A DNA stretch of 40,147 nt from the NCBI GenBank assembly GCA_030628905.1, contig DAOVQB010000018.1:1-40147 (forward strand). The letters are read 5' to 3'. Position numbers and translations under genes: made by a program. Below the pieces are notes generated by a model. That model was not told where the DNA came from. It saw nothing but the letters and a program-made list of their open reading frames with translations, and searched no databases. Shown in pieces: positions 8,845 to 16,396 of this stretch. The stretch's first letter is position 1. Each line of letters starts with the position of its first letter. The DNA comes from DAOVQB01 sp023128935. GTDB taxonomy: Bacteria; Eisenbacteria; RBG-16-71-46; CAIMUX01; WJJG01.

Positions 8845-10154
8845 CATTCCGGCACGCTCTTGCAGTTCTTGCGATTGCGGTCATGCCCGCTTGTTTTGCA
8901 GCGCAATCAGTGGAACCGGAGTATGTTGCGTTCTCGCTCCGTGTAGCTGAGCAACACCTCAGAACAGGGGCCGATGATGCGGTCGGGATCCGGCGTCTTG
9001 CCGACATCACCCTGCTCCACGGAATGGTCCACGACAATGAAAGCCAGGATGTGATCATTGTCGGCGAGCGGGGCACCAAGGACTCCCCAGCAATGCTTGA
9101 TGATCTAGTGGTTGCCCTTCGGGCGCGCTACGTGCACAAGAGCTGGCCTGAGGTGAGCCTTGAGCCCACCAAGAACTCACCGCAGACGGGCAAGCATAAG
9201 GTGATGATGAAAGCCGGCATAGAGCAAACACGCTTTGGGCTGGACCTGCTCCGGGCGGACGTAATTTTGAAGAAGATGGCGCTCGGCGGGATCTCATTGT
9301 CCGGACTCGCGTCATACTTCGACCTGTGTGTGGCCTCGGCCGTGCACCATCCGGATGAATTCGACTATGGACTCGCCAGTCGGTTCTGGTTCGTGCTTCC
9401 TGAATCGTCTGCCGCGCCAAGCATCAACCTCCGCGCGCGAACATACGCTGCACGACGGCTCCCGATTACCGTTCGCACCGAGGTGGGGCTCGTGAACGGA
9501 TCGTCCGGTGCCGGGAGAGCTGAGTTGGTGGACGTGGAGGGTGGTGCCTTTGCCGCTGAACTCACAAAACGGTTCCCGGACTTGAAGTTCCCCGAGCTAT
9601 TGCGGCTGGACACCCTTTTCGACGAGGTAGCTATTGCACGAGGGATTGAGAAGCTTGTTGAAGCCGACGAGATCGCCTTCTGGTTGCACCATTATGATGT
9701 CCCCGAAGTGAGTACCCCAGAGAACTTCGACATCATCTCCCGGGAGAGTGACCGGGCGAAGCTGACTCTGGAGGGGGGCGTCCGCTTAAAGCAGGTGCTT
9801 CGCAAGCTCCGCTACGGCGAGGCGGTTGGACTTCGTGACGCCGTACTGCTGTCCCGCCCAGACAGCAACACCCTTGCGTGGAGAGTTCCCATCGGGGAGT
9901 GGCGTGCTCTGCGAAGCGGGGAGGGGCGGGCAGAGGCCATCCCGCACGAATATGTCGCCGTGCCGGGCAAAGGCCTTGGCTGCTACCTCACGCGGCATAA
10001 CTCGGAAACCTATAGCGGCGTGTCCATGCGGATGTCGGTCGATGAGGGCTCCATCCGTGATGATGCGACTGGTGAGCTGACTCCGACCCGGGAGAGATCG
10101 ATCGAAGCCCGACCCTCACCACAGAGTCTGTCGTGGCCCGTGAAGAAGGATTAG
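8841..10154 (+). CDS. Secreted DUF1598-like protein A
   Basis: The protein has 437 residues. The ATG overlaps the previous stop and is preceded by GGGAGG inside the upstream gene. A signal peptide is visible (MTFRHALAVLAIAVMPACFA, cleavage near FAAQS). The segment after it (ITLLHGMVHDNESQDVIIVG, then MLDDLVVALRA and a short linker to VSLEP) matches the pattern I associate with DUF1598, a secreted family of unknown function common in planctomycetes and some candidate phyla. The middle has SRFWFVLPE and the end has YSGVSMRMSVDEG. The next gene carries the same landmarks in the same order, so the two are paralogs. No catalytic motif is apparent. The family assignment is from memory of the pattern and is moderately sure. 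Confidence 0.7.
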   Translation: MTFRHALAVLAIAVMPACFAAQSVEPEYVAFSLRVAEQHLRTGADDAVGIRRLADITLLHGMVHDNESQDVIIVGERGTKDSPAMLDDLVVALRARYVHKSWPEVSLEPTKNSPQTGKHKVMMKAGIEQTRFGLDLLRADVILKKMALGGISLSGLASYFDLCVASAVHHPDEFDYGLASRFWFVLPESSAAPSINLRARTYAARRLPITVRTEVGLVNGSSGAGRAELVDVEGGAFAAELTKRFPDLKFPELLRLDTLFDEVAIARGIEKLVEADEIAFWLHHYDVPEVSTPENFDIISRESDRAKLTLEGGVRLKQVLRKLRYGEAVGLRDAVLLSRPDSNTLAWRVPIGEWRALRSGEGRAEAIPHEYVAVPGKGLGCYLTRHNSETYSGVSMRMSVDEGSIRDDATGELTPTRERSIEARPSPQSLSWPVKKD

Positions 10155-10202
10155 CAGCAGCCAAAGGCTGGCCAGAATGGGCAAGGAGAAAGGAAAGGAC
10201 AG

Positions 10203-11507
10203 ATGTTTGCGCGCCAAAGACGATTGAATGCACTCGGCTTGGTCCTGCTGACGTGGGCCGCGTTTGCCTGTTTGCACTTCGGCATGCAAGGGTGCTTTCT
10301 GGCAGCACCGGACGTGGAGCTCACTGAGTTGCCCGGAGAGCGGCGGTGCCTGTCGCTTCGTGTACTCATCGAGCATGTTCGTGAGGCTGTTGAGAGCGGT
10401 CAACCGATAAGCGAGGAAGCGTTGAACCTCGCCGGGATCGGACGTCTCGAGGGCTACTACACCGATTCGGAGAACTCTGACATCGTTCTGGTCGGGCGGT
10501 GCGAGGATCGGCCACCCCTTCACCTGGATGACCTTTCTCTCGCACTTGCTCTGGCCCAGTATACAAATGACCCCTTCTGTTCGCTCGACCCTCGTCAGGA
10601 GAGTATCCTGCGCATACAGCAAGTTCTCTCCGAGGAGGTCGCAATCGACAACCATGACTCCCTGTCGCACTTCGTCGACCGGCTGCAGCAGGCAATTGGG
10701 CCGCAGGATGTGGTTGTAGGAGGCGTATCTAAGTCCAGCAGGTGGTCGCGCATCATGATCTTTGCCGACTACGAGATGAAGCGTATCTCTCAAGGGCTTC
10801 GGGATGTCGATGGCGTCCGTTCACATCTCGAGATGAGTCTGACGAATAGCATGAATCGCATTGCAGAGGGTGATACCCCGGAGTCTGAGGGAAAGATGTC
10901 GCGTTTCTGGTTCCATCTCGCAGAGGATCCGACGTTCCTGGAGAGCGAGGGCATCTTGTTTCTCCGCAACTGCGAGGTGGTCGTCTTGACCGAGCGGCAG
11001 TGCGCAACGGCCGACGGGCGTCTTTTTGATGGGGGTGGAGATGACAAATGCGCCCAGGCCTGGGCGAAACAGTTCTCTATCGACCGGGTGGCAGAAGACG
11101 TGCCGGAGTGTGCGCAACTGGAGGCCCTCTACCGACTGTTGGCGGTGGCGCGTGCGATGGAGCTGAAGGGTGCAGCACAGCAAGTTGGGCTGGATCTCTC
11201 GTTTCTTACCGACCAGTATCAATCGCAGAGTGACCGGCCTCTACCGAACTCGCTGCCAGGTCTGGCCAACGCCGCTTCGGACCAATATGTCGACGATTCA
11301 GAGAACTACATCTACACACAAGCGGCGATCGTCTGCGGGGGTGTCAGCATGGAGACCAACGTCCGACTGGAGAACATCCTCCGTAGTGAGAAGACCGGAG
11401 CGCTGTTGGAACCAGTACGGCGCCTTGCAATGCGCCTGCGCCCCGCGTTCGAGTTCTGGTGGATGGCCAATCCGATTCCGAACGGGAGCCGTCTAGGGGA
11501 TGCGTGA
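10203..11507 (+). CDS. Secreted or membrane-tethered DUF1598-like protein B
   Basis: The protein has 434 residues from an ATG with a purine-rich AAGGA-type site upstream, 48 bp after protein A. The N-terminus has a basic stretch (FARQRRLN) and a hydrophobic segment (ALGLVLLTWAAFACLHF), a signal peptide or anchor. The order of landmarks repeats protein A: GYYTDSENSDIVLVG, LHLDDLSLALA, CSLDPRQES, SRFWFHLAED, and a C-terminal CGGVSMETNV segment. CSLDP is close to the CSIDP pattern of DUF1598 proteins. It is Cys-richer than protein A, in line with an extracytoplasmic location. Function is unknown. The tight spacing suggests that A and B act together, perhaps as a heteromer, which is inference. 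Confidence 0.7.
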   Translation: MFARQRRLNALGLVLLTWAAFACLHFGMQGCFLAAPDVELTELPGERRCLSLRVLIEHVREAVESGQPISEEALNLAGIGRLEGYYTDSENSDIVLVGRCEDRPPLHLDDLSLALALAQYTNDPFCSLDPRQESILRIQQVLSEEVAIDNHDSLSHFVDRLQQAIGPQDVVVGGVSKSSRWSRIMIFADYEMKRISQGLRDVDGVRSHLEMSLTNSMNRIAEGDTPESEGKMSRFWFHLAEDPTFLESEGILFLRNCEVVVLTERQCATADGRLFDGGGDDKCAQAWAKQFSIDRVAEDVPECAQLEALYRLLAVARAMELKGAAQQVGLDLSFLTDQYQSQSDRPLPNSLPGLANAASDQYVDDSENYIYTQAAIVCGGVSMETNVRLENILRSEKTGALLEPVRRLAMRLRPAFEFWWMANPIPNGSRLGDA

Positions 11508-11627
11508 GAACGGTTCTGGTAAGAGAATCGGCGTGACAGCCGCCACGTTTCTGGAGACACTCGACCTGGATTCCTCGATCGTGAAACAATCGTCGATCAG
11601 CGCAATGATCCACTAGGTGAGGTGCAG

Positions 11628-14600
11628 ATGTGGGAACTCGAATCGCAGGTTGGGCAATATAAGCTGGTCCGGCCGCTCTACGTCACATTTGCTGAGGTTC
11701 TGAAGGCCGCTCTCTCGAGAGCAACGAAGGATCTGGGTATTGAGGCAATCGTGCAGACGCGGGCCAAAGGCATACCCAACTTCGCGGAGAAGGCCCTCCG
11801 CAAGCGGGGTGAGTATCCTGATGCGGTGAATCAATTCAACGATCTCTGCGGGGCACGCATAATCACGAACACAATCGACGAGATCGCACCGGTTTGTGAT
11901 TTCATCCGGAAGCACTTCATCGTGGATCAAGCATCAAGTGAGGATGTGTCTCAGCGGTTGGGTGCCGGAGAATTTGGCTATCGGTCAATTCACTTCACTG
12001 TCTCGCTTCCCAAGGGAGAGTTCCAGAAGATCATCAAGGAGTTGGCCCAGCTGAAAGAAATGCACGAGGAAAGTGGGGCGGAGGCCTTTATGGCATCGCT
12101 GGGCAAGCTCTACGAGTGCCGTTCGATTGAGGAATGCCGCGATACGAGGTTTTCCCCTGGGCCGAAGTACAGAGTGGAGATCCAGGTTCGGTCACTGCTG
12201 CAACATGCATGGGCAACCTTCGTACACGACAGATTCTACAAGAGCGATTTCGATGTTCCGCTGCGGCTACAGCGCAACAGCAATCGGGTCGCAGCTATGC
12301 TCGAGGAAGCCGACGCGACCTTCACGCGCACCCGGCGCGGACTAGCTGAATACAAGACATACTTCGGAGCCTACATGACTCCGGATGAGCGATACGCTGA
12401 GATTGAGAGACTCAGAGCAGTGCTTTCCTTCGATGCCCAGAACCGACGGCTGGCGCACAGGATTGCCAGATTGGCGATTTCGTTGGAGAAGTGGACACAG
12501 GCGGAAGTGGTTCTGCAATCCTTCATTCAAGACTGGGAATCACCCGGGGATAGTTGTGCGCGATCGGCGCGGGAGATTTTAGAGGAGGCATGGAATGCGA
12601 TCGAATCAAGCACAGAGAAGGTAGGCAAGCAGGCCGCGAAGAGCCGGCAAGCGCTGAAGCCGGTGGAGCGTCAGGAGGCTCTTGAGAAAGCCGAGCGACA
12701 GTTAGAGCGCCTTCGCGATTCAGAGATGGCGAGGATCGTGTCCGATTTCGGCATATCCATTTACAATCAACCGAAGAGATCGTCAGCGAGCGAACGGAGG
12801 AAGAGCAGACGCTATCTAGAACTAGCCATCGCACTGGATCGGAGAAACGTGGACCACTATGTTGCCTTGGCAGCGACCTTCGAGGATTCGGACAAAACCA
12901 GATCCCAAGCACTGGAATGGTATGAGCGCGCTTTCAACGTGGATCCAACTGAGCCGCGCGCGTTGAATGGTTTTCTTCGGTATAAGATCCTTGTTGAGAA
13001 GGATCTGCGCTTCCTGACCATTGTCCGCCCAAGCCTTGAAGCCGCCATTGCCCGGTGCCGTGAACGTGCGAGAACTGGTGTCTACCTGCCGCATGCTCAC
13101 TATGACATCGGGTTGTTTGCCCTGGTGCTGGGGCGACCTTATGAGAGTCTGGCCGCCTTCGCCAGGGCAATGGATCTGAGCGATTCGGAGACTGTCCTAG
13201 GTCGGTATTTCCACCGCATGGATCAAATCCGGCGCGCGGCTGGCCGGAATCTACCAGCTTCCGACTGGGTCTGTCGCTTCCTCGCGGCTGCCAAGGTCGC
13301 TCGAGCGTGGCAAGGCGCAAGGGCTGCCACTACCCGGCTCGAGACCGTCCACGCGGAGCATGCAAAGACCAAGACCAAGCTAGAGGGTCTTCTGGAGTTG
13401 CCAGCCACAAGACAGGACAAGGCTTCTATTGCCGATGCGCGTAAGAGCGTGCGACTGGCAGGCCGTGCCTTAAGAGAGGCGAGCGCTGACGTCCGCAAAA
13501 CTCGGCGGGGTATTGACAGAGCGACAGACGAAGCTGGGACGGCGATGGAAGGAGCTGCGGTCGGTGGAGCGAAACGACCATACCCCGTGTTCGCCAAGCG
13601 CGATCGAGTGCTCATCGTGGCAGGGGGGTGCGACGAAAGCGTCCAGCACACAATGGTCGGTTACAGCGCGCTACTCGATCTTGCATTCACCGGCTACAAG
13701 GGTGTGGTTATCTCCGGAGGGACGACAGCTGGAATCAGTGGACTAATTGGAGACCTGCCGTCCCCCCGCAAGGGTGGTATGCGCAAGATTGGCTATCTCC
13801 CAGACTCCTGCCCGGTGTCGACGAGTCGCCACCCTGGGTACAAGAACAATGTGTACCACACCCCCGGCACCGGGTTCTCCGCCCTTGAGCCCATTCAGAG
13901 TTGGATCGACATGCTGGCCTCAAAAGCAATCGATCCTGCCGACGTGAAGCTCCTCGGCATAAACGGAGGAAAGATCGCTGCCCTGGAGTTCCGCATGGCG
14001 TTGGCCTTCGGAGCGCGCGTTGGGGTTCTGCGCGACAGTGGTCGAGCCGTCAACGACATCCTCGAAGATGAGGATTGGAGGGACCATCCGAGCCTAATTG
14101 TCCTCCCTAACGATCCGCAGACGGTAAGGATCTTTGTGCAGGGGATTCCAAGGCGACATATCCTGGATGATCAAACCCGCAGTAGGCTGGCCCGCGAAGC
14201 CCATGAACGCTTCCGCAGAGAACGAGGTAAGCCATTTATACACCAAGACCCGTCACTCTCTCCATGGGAGGACCTCCCTGACACCCTGCGTCAGTCGAAT
14301 CTGCAACAGATCGACCACATTGGGGAGAAACTACGGCTGATCGGATACGCGCTTGAGCCGGCCAAAGGCAAAGAGATCGAGTCGTTCGAGTTCCCGCTCC
14401 GGGCGAAGATCGGCGGTGCGGATGTGGATCCGGTCGAGTTCCTGGCCGAAGCGGAACATGCTCGCTGGAATATGGAGCGACTGTATGGGGGCTGGGTCTG
14501 TGCGGAGAAGGATGTTGAGAAGAAACAGAGTCCGTACTTAGTGGCGTGGACCGAGTTACCCGAAGATATTAGGTCCTTTGACCGCAATGCCGTGCGAAAT

Positions 14601-14675
14601 ATCCCAAGCCTGATGCGGGCGGCAGGCTATCGTATTGTTCCGCTGCGGCCAAGGCGGCCGAGGCGGCAGAGGTGA
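11628..14675 (+). CDS. RelA/SpoT-type nucleotide synthetase fused to helical repeats, a SLOG/LSDAT-like domain and a RyR domain
   Basis: The protein has 1015 residues from the ATG at 11628, chosen over the GTG at 11622 because GAGG sits five bases before it. Residues about 30-235 form a RelA_SpoT synthetase domain: Q-TRAKGIPNFAEKAL, FNDLCGARI (D72, Mg2+ ligand), GYRSIHF (117-122) and VEIQVRSLLQHAWA (E184). The hydrolase (HD) domain is absent, so it could make (p)ppGpp or a related pyrophosphorylated nucleotide but not remove it. Residues about 350-560 are TPR-like, about 580-640 coiled coil. Residues about 655-810 resemble SLOG/LSDAT nucleotide-binding domains (VLIVAGGCDES, VVISGGTTAGISG). 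Residues about 935-1005 match the RyR repeat (AEAEHARWNMERLYGGW, then TELPEDIRSFDR). No signal or membrane segment, so cytoplasmic. It ends the operon started at 6829. Confidence 0.87.
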   Translation: MWELESQVGQYKLVRPLYVTFAEVLKAALSRATKDLGIEAIVQTRAKGIPNFAEKALRKRGEYPDAVNQFNDLCGARIITNTIDEIAPVCDFIRKHFIVDQASSEDVSQRLGAGEFGYRSIHFTVSLPKGEFQKIIKELAQLKEMHEESGAEAFMASLGKLYECRSIEECRDTRFSPGPKYRVEIQVRSLLQHAWATFVHDRFYKSDFDVPLRLQRNSNRVAAMLEEADATFTRTRRGLAEYKTYFGAYMTPDERYAEIERLRAVLSFDAQNRRLAHRIARLAISLEKWTQAEVVLQSFIQDWESPGDSCARSAREILEEAWNAIESSTEKVGKQAAKSRQALKPVERQEALEKAERQLERLRDSEMARIVSDFGISIYNQPKRSSASERRKSRRYLELAIALDRRNVDHYVALAATFEDSDKTRSQALEWYERAFNVDPTEPRALNGFLRYKILVEKDLRFLTIVRPSLEAAIARCRERARTGVYLPHAHYDIGLFALVLGRPYESLAAFARAMDLSDSETVLGRYFHRMDQIRRAAGRNLPASDWVCRFLAAAKVARAWQGARAATTRLETVHAEHAKTKTKLEGLLELPATRQDKASIADARKSVRLAGRALREASADVRKTRRGIDRATDEAGTAMEGAAVGGAKRPYPVFAKRDRVLIVAGGCDESVQHTMVGYSALLDLAFTGYKGVVISGGTTAGISGLIGDLPSPRKGGMRKIGYLPDSCPVSTSRHPGYKNNVYHTPGTGFSALEPIQSWIDMLASKAIDPADVKLLGINGGKIAALEFRMALAFGARVGVLRDSGRAVNDILEDEDWRDHPSLIVLPNDPQTVRIFVQGIPRRHILDDQTRSRLAREAHERFRRERGKPFIHQDPSLSPWEDLPDTLRQSNLQQIDHIGEKLRLIGYALEPAKGKEIESFEFPLRAKIGGADVDPVEFLAEAEHARWNMERLYGGWVCAEKDVEKKQSPYLVAWTELPEDIRSFDRNAVRNIPSLMRAAGYRIVPLRPRRPRRQR

Positions 14676-14684
14676 GACCTCTGC
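14666..14684 (+). other. Perfect hairpin over the stop codon of the RelA-SLOG-RyR gene
   Basis: GCAGAGGT and ACCTCTGC are exact complements around a GAG loop. The TGA stop (14673-14675) is at the stem-loop junction. There is no T run after it, so it is not a classical intrinsic terminator. It could protect the 3' end of the mRNA or be chance. Confidence 0.55.
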
Positions 14685-15061
14685 AAGGTCCCGGCTGCTC
14701 AAAAGATCATGTGGCTTGCCACCTGGGATGACGAACACTTCAATCAGGAGCGTGCAACAGAGCAGGGCAAGAACGGGCTCACTATTCCTTCTCGATATCG
14801 TCATAGACCATTCTGTGCCTATCAGATTCCCAATCATCATGCCAATGGCCAAAATACATCTTCGCGAAAGTGACATAACTGACATTGTCCAAGGCTCATC
14901 CTGTTGGGTGTTAGAATCATTCCGGCCTCCTCAAACGTGGGAGAAGCTGGTTGCCTTGGCCCAGTTTCCTCCGGCATTGTCGGTGTGGCGATGACCGGCG
15001 CCGCTCTGCCGGCGGGTCAGCCATCCCATGGAGTACGGGTTTCGGAGATTGGACCCATGCC
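14676..15061. other. 386-bp gap before the phosphoesterase gene
   Basis: No gene with credible start and composition was found here. The region begins inside the stop-codon hairpin and is slightly more A+T-rich than the genes around it (14750-14930). A weak TTGTCC at 14885 and a TAGAAT at 14912 are 21 bp apart, too far for a normal promoter. It probably carries the promoter or leader for the phosphoesterase gene. Confidence 0.45.
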
Positions 15062-16297
15062 ATGCACATCCTCCTAGTCGCTGACATCCACGGCAACTTC
15101 TCCATCCTCAACCAGTTGGCACATCAGGTCCGCGCGGACGTGATCATCCTGGCGGGTGACCTACAGATGCAATCCCACAACGAGATGGATCGGATCTCGG
15201 ATCGGGAGTTGTGGCTTCGAATCACACATTCACCGCAGCAGCAACTGGCGGCCGACCTCGATCGCCACGACCGAGCGACACTGGTTTCGGTGGTCCAGGA
15301 GCACCGATTGCTGGGGCAATGGGACGACGTTCTAGACGGCTCCCTGGAACTCGAGGTTCCGGTCTACGCTGTGTGGGGGAATCACGAAGATGCCCAGTTC
15401 GTAGCCATGGCCGATGCTGGGAAACTCGAAATTCCCAACCTGACCTTCTTGACGGGACGAGAAGACTTCATCCTGGACGGCTGGCTGCGTGTCAGCGGCA
15501 TCGGGGGTAACCTGCTGGTGCCTGCCTTCCTCGGCACCTCTCTGGTCACGCGCGATGGAAGGATCACGGCCACGCTTGAGATATATGCGACCATTCAGGA
15601 CCGTTGGCGCCAGCTGAATCATGGTTCCGAGCTGCGGGTCTTCGTACAGCATGTTTCACCGCACAAGGACCGCGCCTGCGCCAATCCTCTGCTGCACATT
15701 CGGCCAGATCTGATCATCTCGGGTCACATGGGGCCACCCTTCCCGCAGCAATTCAGTCTCTATGGTCCCTATCGTCCCGCAGACATTGGGCCGCTCCATG
15801 CTTGGCCGGCCCGTCGCCTGCAAGCCATCATCAAGGAAATGACCCTGACTGAGCCGCTGATGGCAATGCTGGATCAAGCCGAGCAGTTCCTGAAAGATGA
15901 GGGGCCAGATGCGTTCGTCGCGCGCTACCTGAGAGGGGAACATCCTTTGAAAGAGCATGTGGGTCCTTACTTCAAACTGCAGAATCCCGATCCCAAACGG
16001 CGCTGCGTCGTCGCTCTCAGTCGTGCCCGGGCCGATCTCGAAAGGCGATCATATTGGGATCTCGTTGGGGACGAGAGACAGCTGTCGCTCCTGCGGTCTC
16101 GTGCATTTCTCTTGGATCCACCGGAGCCCTTCGCAGCATCCGACGACCTGACGCGGCGCTCCGGGCGTGGCGACAATCTGCTGAAGAAGATCAGTTCCAT
16201 CAACCTCCCGGATGCTGGAGACGGGTATGTTCTGCTGAAGTCGAATCGAAAAGAACACCGGCTCGAGATCGAATCGTACGGAGGGATTCGTATCTGA
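15062..16297 (+). CDS. Calcineurin-like metallophosphoesterase
   Basis: The protein has 411 residues from the ATG at 15062, which places the first catalytic motif at the N-terminus as usual; the upstream extension of the frame (to 14951) looks non-coding. The metal-binding motifs are in order: D8-I-H10, AGDLQM (D33), WGNHED (N107, H108), FVQHVSP (H197) and SGHMG (H222). The last is normally GHxH, here GHMG, so one metal ligand may be missing or supplied elsewhere. The domain covers about residues 1-235. The C-terminal 175 residues are unrecognised. No signal peptide, so cytoplasmic. The substrate is unknown. Its position just after a predicted alarmone synthetase suggests a nucleotide substrate, but the 386-bp gap weakens that link. 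Confidence 0.8.
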   Translation: MHILLVADIHGNFSILNQLAHQVRADVIILAGDLQMQSHNEMDRISDRELWLRITHSPQQQLAADLDRHDRATLVSVVQEHRLLGQWDDVLDGSLELEVPVYAVWGNHEDAQFVAMADAGKLEIPNLTFLTGREDFILDGWLRVSGIGGNLLVPAFLGTSLVTRDGRITATLEIYATIQDRWRQLNHGSELRVFVQHVSPHKDRACANPLLHIRPDLIISGHMGPPFPQQFSLYGPYRPADIGPLHAWPARRLQAIIKEMTLTEPLMAMLDQAEQFLKDEGPDAFVARYLRGEHPLKEHVGPYFKLQNPDPKRRCVVALSRARADLERRSYWDLVGDERQLSLLRSRAFLLDPPEPFAASDDLTRRSGRGDNLLKKISSINLPDAGDGYVLLKSNRKEHRLEIESYGGIRI

Positions 16298-16351
16298 ATC
16301 ACGTTGCCCAAGTGGTACCCCTGCCGCCACGGGGAGTGTGTGTTTCCGACC

Positions 16352-16377
16352 ATCACACACCTCGATGCCGGTGTGAT
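16352..16377 (+). other. Inverted repeat upstream of the GH16-like gene
   Basis: ATCACAC (16352-16358) is exactly complementary to GTGTGAT (16371-16377), with a 12-base loop. The right arm contains the alternative GTG start at 16373. It may act on translation start choice or bind a regulator, or be coincidental. Confidence 0.4.
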
Positions 16378-16396
16378 CGGGAGGCCCGGCGGTCTG

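Noticed and set aside
14885..14917. Promoter for the phosphoesterase gene (TTGTCC with TAGAAT)
   Set aside because: The spacing is 21 bp, too long for a sigma70 promoter, and the -35 match is weak.
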